Shown piece after piece: positions 1-10,090 of a stretch of 64,000 nucleotides of DNA. Source of the DNA: Peronospora farinosa. Taxonomy: Eukaryota > Oomycota > Peronosporomycetes > Peronosporales > Peronosporaceae. The DNA is taken from the NCBI GenBank assembly GCA_947646735.1, contig CANTFK010000153.1, forward strand, positions 124,001 to 188,000, given 5' to 3'. How positions within the stretch are numbered: position 1 is the stretch's first letter; each line of letters starts with the position of its first letter. The notes beneath the pieces were generated by a model. The model was not told the DNA's origin. It ran no database searches and was given only the letters and a program-made list of their open reading frames with translations. The position numbers and the translations under genes are program-made.

Positions 1-218
1 GATGGCGTCTTTTAGAATTTCAAGCAATCGGGCAAGTCGCTGGGCCTTCGCAAAAATGAGTTCCCAGTGATAATCACCTTGCGGTGTTGACACTGCAGGA
101 TCCAAAGAGCCAAAGCTTCTTTTAGTGTAGGATGTTGCACCAGCCGCTGGCACTTCGCATTTAGACTGCTTGGATCCATAGTCTCTAGATTAGCCCACTT
201 TTGGAGTATCTTGCTAAT
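1..218 (-). pseudogene. CENP-B/Tc5-type HTH transposase fragment
   Basis: Read on the minus strand from 218 downward, one frame gives KCQRLVQHPTLKEALALW and then HRKVIITGNS, after which the similarity continues in a second frame as IFAKAQRLARLLEIL. The order (leucine-rich helix, L-x2-AL-x-W, basic linker, I-x-G, KA-x-LA) is that of the CENP-B/Tc5-type helix-turn-helix DNA-binding domain found in pogo/Tigger/Jerky-like transposases and domesticated derivatives. The frame change shows that it is decayed. It runs off the left edge of the window and is cut at 222 by an LTR. No catalytic domain is visible. Identification is by motif pattern only. Confidence 0.5.
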
Positions 219-221
219 CGA

Positions 222-679
222 TGTAATGGGGCGCCCTCCGACTATACTGACAACAGTTTAGTCTACCTTCACTGATGACAGTGAAAGCAGGTGCCTCAAA
301 ACTTCTTTTACACAAGAGGCAGAGGAAGCTTTACTATTAAATGACACGCTTAGAAGTAGAGGAAAAGAGAACTGTATATAATATAGCTAACTATCTAATA
401 AAACTAATTTGTTATAACCTATGTTAACTATATTAAACTACAACTATGTATGTTGACAACTTGCCCTCCACTCATTGCGCGCGTCCATCGGTCATTGGTC
501 AGCGCGGTGGTTGATATGTTGGCCCATATCAACTAATTAGAGGGCATCACCAACTTCAAGGAGATAAAGGGACGATATTATAGAAAACGATAATATTGTC
601 AAATATTATTAGTTATAATAATATTTTACTGACACTTCATATAAGTGTCAATATTATGTAATGGGCTCACCCCGTTACG
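222..679. repeat. Diverged solo LTR, Gypsy family A
   Basis: It starts TGTAATGGGGCGCCC and ends near CACCCCGTTAC, collinear with the two 458-bp LTRs of element A (23056-23513 and 30018-30475) but clearly diverged. The paired AGTATAGT-type hairpins of the intact LTR are degraded here. No matching target-site duplication is seen (ATCGA before, TCATC after), so this is an old remnant. It cuts off the HTH fragment to its left. Confidence 0.75.
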
Positions 680-1029
680 TCATCAGCAATCTTTATTATA
701 TTGCAGCTCGCCACGTAGAGATGCGCTTTCAAAGAGACGCACATATAATTTTTGCATTAGTTATTCAATTGGTAGTTAGATTTATATTGAGTTACATCTT
801 TTATATCTAAATCATCTCAAAATTATCTCATAACACCAACTGTGCACAAAAAGACTATTTGTAGTTTCCGCGACGCAGTCTAGTGCATGTTTCTAAGTTC
901 GTTGCACGGTTCGCTTCGGTGACCGGCAAAGTTGTGTTGACGTTTCGGCGTCGACCACCCCCACCAGGTAAGACGGTCTAACCGTTTCCTCTCTTGTGCA
1001 GGATGCGCGTGCCAGTAGCACGTAGTGGC
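680..1029. repeat. Degenerate LTR-like sequence resembling family B
   Basis: The stretch from about 860 (GTTGCAC, paired GGTTCGC/TCGGTGACC, AAGACGGTCTAACCG, CTCTTGTGCA) follows the order of the 3' part of the element B LTR (32550-32690 and 47670-47800) with many substitutions. The left part is AT-rich and cannot be aligned by eye. No gene is visible. Confidence 0.35.
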
Positions 1030-1220
1030 TGACATGCCAGTTGGTATGAAAGATGGTATCTGACATGCCACTGTTGACAGGTTATGACAGCACGTTAGGT
1101 TAAGCACGATAGGACTTATAGTTTTTTAATTAGTTCATTCTCATTTTTACCTACATCTCCAAAAGCCTCTCCAGCAAGCTCTCGGAGCCGATTGCCCCTC
1201 TGCCAGCCAAAGGCGTGTCA
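1030..1220 (+). repeat. 5' LTR of element G
   Basis: 191 bp, TGACATGCCAGTTGG to AAAGGCGTGTCA. It contains TGACATGCCA twice near its left end. The copy at 7181 has one more such subrepeat. A 53-bp mini-version of the same LTR lies at 48300-48352 and confirms both termini. Confidence 0.65.
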
Positions 1221-1279
1221 TTTTGACATTTCAAATTTGAGCTCAAGAGAATTAAACCCGTAAGCAAAACAATATTATC

Positions 1280-1977
1280 ATGGGTAGATACGATGAAAAC
1301 GACTACGTCACTTATACGGTGGTGATCTCACCACCCCAAAACGGAATCCCGGCTGATAAAATGCAAGTTAAAATGAACAGGTTAAAAGGCGGAAGTCCGC
1401 GGGACTGTCTCAAGTGGAGTTGTGACTTTCAAAGCCTTGCCAAGATGAAAGGGTGGAAAGATGAGCAAAAGAGCCGTAACCTTATAGCTCTGATTGAGGG
1501 GGACCTCGCATACGACGTATACCTCCTGGTGATTGAATCAAGAATCAATAGTTGAACTTTTGACCGATTCTTAACCGCTGTGGGACTGCTCTCAGTACCA
1601 GAAGATGTTAGCGAAGGTCTGGACAATGAATTATGGAACATGACAAAGCGACGGGATAAAAGAGTTCTAAAGTTTTCTCAGCGTTTTCGTGAAAACATTC
1701 GTTTATTCGCTGAGCTTTCGCAGGACGCGGAGGTGATACCAGATTTGCAAATCTTCGGACAAGACATGATATCACGTCGGCTATACGAAGTTAATTGGAG
1801 CTATCTATCCAAGCGACGATTTGAAGCGATCTTAGCAGACAAAACTCGCGAAAACCGCAAACGCTCGAAACACTTCTACAACCCCGGCGATCACATCATG
1901 CTCCGTGTTCCCAAAAACTTTCACGCAAAATTACATGCCGTTTCGCAAGGACCATAGTCGGTCCGCACTAATCATAA
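1280..1977 (+). pseudogene. gag to integrase-C-terminus fusion of element G
   Basis: An ATG at 1280, 60 bp after the LTR, opens a gag-like frame (CLKWSCDFQSLAKMKGWK, KSRNLIALIEGDL) stopped at 1553. The same kind of sequence resumes from 1580 in another frame (TKRRDKRVLKFSQRFRENIR). Around 1738 it changes abruptly into the region just after a Gypsy integrase core (IFGQDMISRRLYEVN, then HFYNPGDHIMLRVPKNFHAK). A deletion of the central part of the element (protease to integrase core) explains this. It ends at the Copia-1 insertion. No function is expected. Confidence 0.6.
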
Positions 1978-2232
1978 TGTTAGAAAAAGGCACGGTTTAA
2001 GTTACAGTTGAGGAAACGGCTGACGACTTAGAAAGGCGTTTGAGGATCAGTTGAGTGATTGATGGACAGGTGCGTGGATGGGTGATTGATTGGACAAGAG
2101 TGATGGAGAACAAGAACAACTAGTCCATCATGCTAGCACGAAAAAGATAACACTACAAACAATTTCAGAATCCTTTTTTTATCACAGTGCCGCCGACTTC
2201 CTCTCTACAACTTGCATCATGTCAAGTGAACA
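1978..2232 (+). repeat. 5' LTR of Copia-1
   Basis: TGTTAGAAAAAGGCACGG to AAGTGAACA. The right end is placed directly before the GGTTATGAGC primer site, by analogy with Copia-2. Identity with the 3' LTR is nearly complete up to 2209 and weak after it. Confidence 0.75.
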
Positions 2233-2242
2233 GGTTATGAGC
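2233..2242 (+). promoter_or_regulatory. Primer binding site, initiator-Met half-tRNA type
   Basis: GGTTATGAGC is the complement of the initiator-tRNA-Met anticodon arm (GCTCATAACC around the CAU anticodon) rather than of a tRNA 3' end. Drosophila copia is known to use this kind of internal tRNA-iMet primer. The longer match in Copia-2 (17648-17660) supports it. Confidence 0.6.
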
Positions 2243-2253
2243 TAAGACGGGAA

Positions 2254-3570
<1,317 letters not shown>

Positions 3571-3951
3571 ATGGCGATTGGTGACGACAGCGATGACGAA
3601 GATGACGACTGGATACTCGATAGCGGTTCCAGCCGCCACCTTGTGAACGACGCATCCCTGATGCGCGACGCGAGGGACTGCGATCAAGAGTGCCACTTGG
3701 CAGATGGGGAGACCATCAAGTTAACGCAAGTCGGAAGCGTCGTGCTGACTGTACTCGCGAGAGGACAGCAGCAAGATGTGACGCTGACGGACGTGTATAT
3801 GGCGCCCGAGTTATCGCGCAACATCATGTCTTACAGTAAGCTCGAATATAAGGGTTTCGGGCTCGTCTACGACGGCGAGTCGCGCGTGTTGGTACGACGC
3901 AGCAATGGCCAAGTCGCGTTCGATGTGGCGATGGACTACAATGTGCTCTAA
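3571..3951 (+). pseudogene. Copia-1 protease domain
   Basis: A 126-codon open stretch with the Copia aspartic protease active site DWILDSGSSRHL at about residues 13-24, followed by LADGETIKL and the conserved LTDVYMAPELSRNIMS. The catalytic D-S-G is intact. It ends at a stop at 3949, where the polyprotein should continue into the GAG-pre-integrase region, so it can only be made as a fragment. Confidence 0.7.
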
Positions 3952-3996
3952 GTCCAGACAGTCGCAGCGGCTCGCGAGCGACGAGCGCCTAGCGAC

Positions 3997-4788
3997 GTGC
4001 TCATGGCGATCCTGACGAGCCAGGCAGCTCCGGAAGAACCCGAGTCGGACACGCAATGCGGCTCGCTGCTGCACTTCCACCAAAGGCTTGGGCATCTCGA
4101 GTACGACACCGTCGAGCGTATGGCGAGATACCCCGCGTCCGGCATCGTGCTAACGGATCGCACGCGCCCGACGTGCATCTCTTGCTCACAGGGAAGCAAA
4201 CAAGGAACGTGCAGTCGAAGAAGGACACTGGATCAAACTCGCCGATCGACAGAGTTGGCGGGGTGATCTGCTCAGACCTCAAGGGTCCGATGACCCCAAA
4301 AGATCGATTGCACAATCGTTACCTTGTCAACTTTGTCGATCACAAGTCGAACTACTGTCGCGTTTTCCTGGCGCCTACAAAGGACAAGGCGGTCAAAAAG
4401 TTTAAGCACTTCCTTGCGCTCTTTGAGCGCCAGTTCGACTGCCGGATCCACGTGCTACGCACTGATGGCGACGGCGAATACGCGAATGTCGACCTCTTCT
4501 GCAAAGCGAACGGGCGTCGCGCGGCAGATCAGCGAGGCGAGGAATCAGGCGTCAAACGGCAAGGCCGAGCGCATGCACAGGACGATCCTGAACATGGCGC
4601 GCAGCATGATCTTTGCCAACCGACTGCCATTGACGTTTTGGGGCGATGCGGTTGAGTACGCGGCGTACATCCTCAACTGCAGTCCAACGAGCGCGAATGC
4701 GAAGCGTGCGTCGCCGATAGAGGTACTGACGAAGCAAGTGCCGGATCTGCGCGACATCGTCGCCTTTGGCTCTATCTGCTCGGTCTAA
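3997..4788 (+). pseudogene. Copia-1 integrase (frameshifted)
   Basis: Pieces in three frames together cover a Copia integrase. The zinc-binding start HFHQRLGHLEYDTVERM and CISCSQG lies at about 4070-4195. The catalytic core has VICSDLKGPMT (first Asp, about 4263), VLRTDGDGEYANVDLF (second Asp, about 4450-4497) and, in another frame, NQASNGKAERMHRTILN (Glu, about 4540-4590). The downstream FWGDAVEYAAYILNCSPT motif is typical of Copia integrases. The frame changes and a stop at 4786 make it inactive. Confidence 0.7.
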
Positions 4789-4903
4789 CGTGACCCAGGC
4801 AAGAACTCGCTCGCGCAGCGCGCACAAGTCGGCGTGATCATTGGGCGGAGCGATGAGACTAAGAGTTTTCGCGTAGGAGAACAAGGTCACGATCACGCAG
4901 CAT

Positions 4904-5880
4904 GTGCGCAATGTCGAGACGCTCAGCGCAGAGCAGAATGGTCAGCTGCAGCGCGCGCTCGAGTATAGAGATCAAGCCGTGGAGCCAGCGGCACCATCAA
5001 CAACAAGAAAAGAGTCGCCGGCTGCTGACGATGCCGCATCGCCGACGATACGCAGCGGCAAGAAGAAATCGAAGTCGTGGACACGCGCGGCTCACCGGAC
5101 GCGCGGCGCAACCAAACGCGCACAGGCGGCCGTCGATCAGGAGGAGCCAGCTGGCGACGACAGCGTGGCGGCTCATGTGTATGAGTGCGATCCCAAGAAC
5201 TACGGTGAAGCGCTACGCAGCACTAAGCGTGAAGGCCGGGAAAAGGCCATGCGCGAAGAGCTCCAAGCCCTAGAATACAATGGCGTGTGGCGCTTGATCA
5301 AGCGACTTTCGGGCAGCAACACTCTGCACACGGAGTGGGTCTTCAAGACCAAGACCGACGCGCACGGTGAGATAGAGCGCTTGAAGGCTCGACTGGTCGC
5401 CTGCGGCAACGAGCAAGTTTTTGGGGTCGACTACCAGCTTACATTTGCGGCTGTCATGGACATGTCGACCGTGAAGGTGATCTTGGCGCTTGCGGCGATA
5501 TGAAGTGTCCCAGAAAAGCATGGTGACATCCCCAACGCGTATGTCATGGCTGACAAGGAAGAGCACTTGGAGATACTACTCCAGGTGCCGCAGGCAATGA
5601 CAATCGATCAAGACGCACTCAAGATGGTAGGCCCAGCGACAAAGAAGGAAGTAGTGCTGCAGCTACGAAAGAGCCTTTACGGCCTCAAGCAGGCTGGCCG
5701 ACTCTAAAGCCAGCTCCTGCACGCTCGGCTGCTCGAAGCCGGCTTCCGGCAATGTATTTCCGACATGTGTCTATACTACCAAGTCGAGGGTGAACAGTTG
5801 GTCATCGTGGGCGTCTACGTCGACGATCTACTTGCTACCGGCACGGATGCTGCGGCCGTCGACTGATTCTCGTCAAGCTC
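4904..5880 (+). pseudogene. Copia-1 reverse transcriptase (in-frame stops)
   Basis: One frame runs from 4904 through HTEWVFKTKTDAHGEIERLK, ARLVACGNEQVFGVDYQ, LRKSLYGLKQAG and the catalytic YVDDLLATGT (about 5818-5847). It is interrupted by TGA at 5501, TAA at 5705 and TGA at 5863. Comparison with Copia-2 shows that the first two stops replace Gly/Trp-type positions (AAI-stop-SVPEKHGDI; GRL-stop-SQLL). The catalytic Asp-Asp pair is still present. Confidence 0.75.
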
Positions 5881-5886
5881 GGCAGC

Positions 5887-6795
5887 TTGTCGATCAAGGA
5901 ACTCGGTACCGTTAGCAAGCTCCTCGGCATGCGTGTCACGATTGATAACATTGGCGGCTACGTGCTCGACCAGGCCGAGGCGATCGGCGAGCTCCTGCGT
6001 GAGCTTGGGCTCGAGGATGCAAACCCGACGAAAGCACCAATTGAGTCTGACTGCTACGACGTGCTACCAGATGACAGCGCGCTGCTCACCGAGACTAAGG
6101 TGCAGAAGGCGCCAACAATCAAGAGGTTCCAGTCCCTCGTCGGCAGTCTTCTGTGGATCGCGCGTTGCACACGGCCGGACATTGCGTTCGCCGTGCACAA
6201 GGCGACGCGTCAGACTCATCAGCCGCGACTCCACGATATGAAGCTTGCCAAACGCATCGCGCGGTACCTGAAGGGGACGCGTGACTACAAGCTTCGGATG
6301 GAACCAGCGAAGCACCTCGACGGCAAGATCCAGCTCGAGGCTTACTCGGACGCCGACTTTGCGGCGGAAAAGAGTGACCGGAAGTCCTTGACTGGCGGCA
6401 TCATCCGCCTGAACGGCATGCCGGTCAGCTGGACGTCGAAGAAGCAAGGCGGCGTCTCGCTCTCGACGATGGAAGCGGAGTTCGTCGCTGCATCGGAGCA
6501 GGCGCGCGAGCTTCTTGGTATCAAGAAGATGCTAACCGAGATCGGTAAGCCGCCGGCGCTACCGATGGTACCCCACGTCTAAAATCAGGCGGCACTGAAG
6601 CAGCTGGCAGGCGAGGCGTCATCTCTCAAGTCCAAGCACATCGATGTTCGCACGAAGTACTGTGCGACTTCGCTCGACGCGGGATCATCGTGTCGCAGAA
6701 CGTCCGCTCGGAGCAACAACTCGCGGATCTTTTGACGAAGGCGCTGGATGCAGTCAAGCTCGCGGCGCTGTGTGAGATGATCAGCCTCGGTTAGG
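5887..6795 (+). pseudogene. Copia-1 RNase H region
   Basis: After a frame change, the RT thumb and RNase H continue as one open stretch to 6582: LSIKELGTVSKLLGMRVT, SLLWIARCTRPDIAFAVHK, YSDADFAAEKSDRKSLTGG and SLSTMEAEFVAASEQAREL (catalytic Asp and Glu visible). A TAA replaces the Asp codon expected before NQAALKQLAGEASSLKSKH. The remaining C-terminal part (KHIDVRTKYC, EQQLADLLTKALDA-like) continues in shifted frames to the polypurine tract. Confidence 0.75.
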
Positions 6796-6810
6796 ACGGT
6801 AAGTCGTAGC

Positions 6811-6820
6811 CGAGGAGGAG
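6811..6820 (+). promoter_or_regulatory. Polypurine tract of Copia-1
   Basis: CGAGGAGGAG lies directly before the 3' LTR (TGTTAG). Copia-2 has the same GAGGAGGAG before its 3' LTR. This is the expected primer site for plus-strand DNA synthesis. Confidence 0.7.
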
Positions 6821-7080
6821 TGTTAGAAAATGGCACGGTTTAAGTTACAGTTGAGGAAACGGCTGACGACTTAGAAAGGCGTTTGAGGATCAGTTGAGTG
6901 ATTGATGGACAGGTGCGTGGATGGGTGATTGATTGGACAAGAGTGATGGAGAACAAGAACAACTAGTCCATCATGCTAGCACGAAAAAGATAACACTACA
7001 AACAATTTCAGAATCCTTTTTTTATCACAGTGCCGCCGACTTCCTCTCTACAGCTTGATGCACCTTTGTCGAGTGTGACA
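6821..7080 (+). repeat. 3' LTR of Copia-1
   Basis: Near-identical to 1978-2209 as far as 7052. Beyond that point it differs from the 5' LTR end, and its last bases form the left arm of an inverted repeat (7055-7111). The true end is therefore uncertain, between 7052 and 7080. Confidence 0.7.
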
Positions 7081-7111
7081 GAACCGTCACAAATCGACAA
7101 AGGTGCATCAA
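7055..7111. repeat. 18-bp perfect inverted repeat at the Copia-1/element G junction
   Basis: The arms 7055-7072 (TTGATGCACCTTTGTCGA) and 7094-7111 are exact reverse complements around a 21-bp spacer that itself holds GTGAC-n6-GTCAC. It lies where Copia-1 joins the target. Confidence 0.85.
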
Positions 7112-7180
7112 CTGACCGAGTTAGCATTCGCCGCATCTTTCTGTGCTAAGTGCTCAGCCTAGTGCTTCATGGGGGGAGTA

Positions 7181-7385
7181 TGACATGCCAGTTAGTATGA
7201 CGAATGGTTGATGACACGCCAGTTGGTATGAAAGATGGTATCTGACATGCCACTGTTGACAGGTTATGACAGCACGTTAGTTTAAGCACAATAGGACTTA
7301 TGGTTTTTAATTAATTCATTCTCATTTTTACCTGCATCTCCAAAAGCCTCTCCAGCAAGTTCTCGGAGCCGATTGCCCCTCTGCC
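7181..7385 (+). repeat. 3' LTR of element G (truncated)
   Basis: Preceded by the polypurine run GGGGGGAGTA. It matches 1030-1203 through CCCCTCTGCC and then changes to unrelated sequence, so the last 15-20 bp and the target duplication are lost. It has an extra TGACATGCC/TGACACGCC subrepeat at its left end compared with the 5' copy. Confidence 0.65.
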
Positions 7386-8443
7386 TTCCAAGAAGCGCCC
7401 GTTTACAGGTAAGCAGATCCATCCTGCGAACTCCATGAACAAGACAGGCTCCAGCCTCATGCTGAAAGACCTTATGCCCCTGGCTTTTTCTTAGTTTTAC
7501 CTGTGCTTGAAGGTATGAGACACGCCGCCTCCTTGTTTTCCTTGTGCTAATATGGAAAGCTTTGTACATTTACTGCTATTACAGTGTCTTGCTTACCTAG
7601 ATAGTTGAAGATGTCGCAAAGATGGAGCAGGAGCTGAGAGACCAGCTGGAGCAGATGCGTGTTAGGGATCCTATGACGATTTCGGAGCTTCTCGATGTTT
7701 TCCCATCAGAAAGGACAGACTGTCCAGCCGTAGTTGACCGAGAACGAGATTTTAGAAGAAAAGAGGAGAGCCAGAAGGAGGTTGAAAACTTATTAATAAT
7801 TTATTATTTTTGATAAAATAAAATATTATTTTTTAATTTTAAAGATAATAAACCTAAAGATGTCTCAACAAAGATTGTTTTATTTTTATTAAAAAAATTA
7901 TATTTAGGAAAAATAAAAATTTTATCTATAAAAAAAGTTTAATATTCCCTAAAGGACTTTTTAATACCTGCTCCCTGCTCGATTCATTCTAGGAAAGTCA
8001 CTAAGCTGCTTACAGAGTATCTGTGACCTTCAACTTGACATTCGCAACGCACAACACGACTCAACTGTCCTCGGTTTGTGGTTGGAGTAGGATATCTATT
8101 CCAAAAAAAAGAAACATACTCATTTTATAAAGTTGGATTGCCCTGGCTGATTATAACATATAAATTTAGAACCAGCTCGATAAACGCAAAATTGAATAAC
8201 CTATCGAAGGTTATATAGTTTAGGAGCTATTTGGTATGGAGGGAGAGTTTTATTAGTAATGATTATAGTAAATGCAATTGTAATATCAAAAATAAGGAAC
8301 GCAATCCGTGTGAGTTTAAAAACCTTATATATTTTTAGAGTTCAAAGTAGGTGGCTCACAAAAGAAGCTACGTCCATCCCAGAATATCAAAAGCATTTTT
8401 CGCCAGCCAGCCATTCCTCATTCATTAATACACGGCAACCGTC
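7386..8443. other. Intergenic region upstream of UTP11-like gene
   Basis: From 7596 a short plus-strand frame (IVEDVAKMEQELRDQLEQMR, DPMTISELLDVFPSER; stop at 7811) follows a possible acceptor CCTAG and looks coding-like, but no family is recognised. The ATG at 7622 is its first in-frame start. From 7800 to about 7960 the sequence is extremely AT-rich. The last 400 bp before 8444 are the likely promoter region of the next gene. Confidence 0.35.
8417..8426 (+). promoter_or_regulatory. Possible oomycete initiator element
   Basis: CTCATTCATT, 18-27 bp before the ATG at 8444, fits the YTCANTYY core of oomycete transcription initiators, which usually lie within 100 bp of the start codon. Seen by eye only. 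Confidence 0.35.
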
Positions 8444-9196
8444 ATGTCGTCACTTCGCAATGTCGTGAAGCGCCGGGAGCACAAGGAGCGCGGGCAACTG
8501 CACGAGCGACGAAAGCTTGGTCTATTAGAGAAGCACAAGGACTATGTGAAGCGTGCGCGTGATTACAATCAGAAGCAGAAACGGCTGACAACGCTGCGTC
8601 TCAAGGCAGCACTGCGCAATCCGGACGAGTTTAATCGCCGCATGGCCATTACAAGGACGGAAGATGGTGTTCACGTGTCTACACACAATCACATGAAACA
8701 GCTGGACACGGAGTCGCTACGGACATTGAAGACGCAAGACCTAGCCTACCTGCACATGAAGCGTGCCATGGACTTGCGCAAAGCCGAGAAGCTCAATCGA
8801 GGGCTGCACTTTGTAGATGCACCTAAAAGCAACAAACATATTGTCTTTGTAGACCATCAGCAAGAAGTGGATACTTTCGACGTGGCTCAACACTTCGATA
8901 CGGCCCCGGAACTGGTGGACAGAGCCTTCAATCGCATTCGTAAACGGGATTTAGAAACGGCAGAGTTACCTGACTTTGCAATCAACCGGAAGCAGAAATA
9001 CAATATGCAGGTGGAAAAGGACGCCATGTACAGAGAACTAAGAGACCGCTTGGCACGTGCTAAGAAGATTGGACTTATGAGCACTAAACTGGACTTGGAA
9101 CGTAAAGTGCAGGCCAAAGGCAAGAAGATGAAGGTGAAAAATGCCGAGAACGGACTTTCTGCGGTATATCGCTGGAAGCAACAACGACAAAAGTAG
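8444..9196 (+). CDS. UTP11: U3 snoRNA-associated protein 11-like (UTP11)
   Basis: A 250-residue single-exon protein matching the Utp11 family over its whole length. It starts MSSLRNVVKRREHKERGQLH, continues KLGLLEKHKDYVKRARDYN and NPDEFNRRMAITRTEDGVH, and ends in the family's lysine-rich tail (about residues 205-250). Utp11 belongs to the small-subunit processome, which binds U3 snoRNA and pre-18S rRNA in the nucleolus. Length matches the usual 230-260 residues. The ATG at 8444 is chosen because the conserved SLRN-V-KRR motif begins right after it. The composition is very basic (about 30% Lys+Arg), with heptad-like helical stretches and no membrane segment. No intron or frame break is seen. 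It is the clearest intact housekeeping gene in the window. Confidence 0.95.
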   Translation: MSSLRNVVKRREHKERGQLHERRKLGLLEKHKDYVKRARDYNQKQKRLTTLRLKAALRNPDEFNRRMAITRTEDGVHVSTHNHMKQLDTESLRTLKTQDLAYLHMKRAMDLRKAEKLNRGLHFVDAPKSNKHIVFVDHQQEVDTFDVAQHFDTAPELVDRAFNRIRKRDLETAELPDFAINRKQKYNMQVEKDAMYRELRDRLARAKKIGLMSTKLDLERKVQAKGKKMKVKNAENGLSAVYRWKQQRQK

Positions 9197-9289
9197 AGAC
9201 GGGATACGGAGTGATTCATACACATTTTTTAGTCGCTTATGTGCTGCAGTTTTAGGGTTGCTTAAGCCGTCCAAGATGAGCTACGTTGA

Positions 9290-10090
9290 GACTTTATGGT
9301 GGCCATAAGATTTGCGGTGTAGTAACGGGACAAAGTGCAAAATAATTTGCAATTGGTGGCGTAGAGGGGTGGCATGACGTAAAAAGGGGAACGACACGGT
9401 CTGAGCACATACCAGACTGTAAAGGTACCGGCGAACGGCCGATCTTTATTGCTCACATACCTTACTCTGCTGGACGACCTGCAGCACCTTGGTGATGTTG
9501 TACACGGTGTTGAGCGGTTGCTTGCTACGAGCACAATAATTTGCCTACTGTTAATTCTGTACACTTTGCGTGTGAGTCCTGCCTGGCACCATTGATATGG
9601 TGGCAAAGGGAATGTAAATTTAAAGTGATCAGCACCTGTTCAAATGCCACGCCGTCCGTAAAAGCCAAGATGTCTTCTGTGAGGTGGTTTGTATATAATA
9701 CACTCAATGTTTCAGCATGCTAAGTCTCTTCTCGACATGCTTTTGTGAGAACTGGTGTCTTGTCATGCCTTGCCACTTCAAATAATGCATGATTGGCCTG
9801 CAGTGATGCCGCAAAGCCCGTAGGTAATCTCTCAATCGCCAATGAGCATCTTGCTAGGTACTACAGCAAAAGATGTTCTAACATCACGTTTCTTGGGCAC
9901 ATCCGTCACCAGTCACCTGTGGTATATTGAATTACACAATTGCCGAGGTTGCACTTAGCGTTGCTCCAAAGGCATCCTGGATCTGTAAGACAAGCCACCG
10001 AACGTACATGTCATTGTTGAGGTCATCAAAGTACTTGGCACGGGGCGACTTATTACAGGATTGACGTTTTCGACTGGTCGAGAAACAAAA
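9290..10090 (-). pseudogene. Decayed multi-exon gene, product unknown
   Basis: The minus strand shows several coding-like segments in order: YFDDLNNDMYVRWLVLQIQD (about 10050-9970), LARCSLAIERLPTGF then ANHALFEVARHDKTPVLTKA (about 9860-9740), LSVLYTNHLTEDILAF then TDGVAFEQ (about 9710-9640), and QPLNTVYNITKVLQVVQQSK (9530-9462) followed by a donor-like AAG/GTATGT. The third segment is joined to the second by an in-frame TAG, and frames change between segments, so the gene is broken or has introns that I cannot define. The residues look like a real soluble helical protein, but I do not recognise the family. It lies tail-to-tail with the UTP11-like gene. Confidence 0.45.

Noticed and set aside
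222..1220. 222-679 and 1030-1220 as LTRs of one element
   Set aside because: Their sequences and ends differ; each has better partners elsewhere (23056/30018 and 7181/48300).
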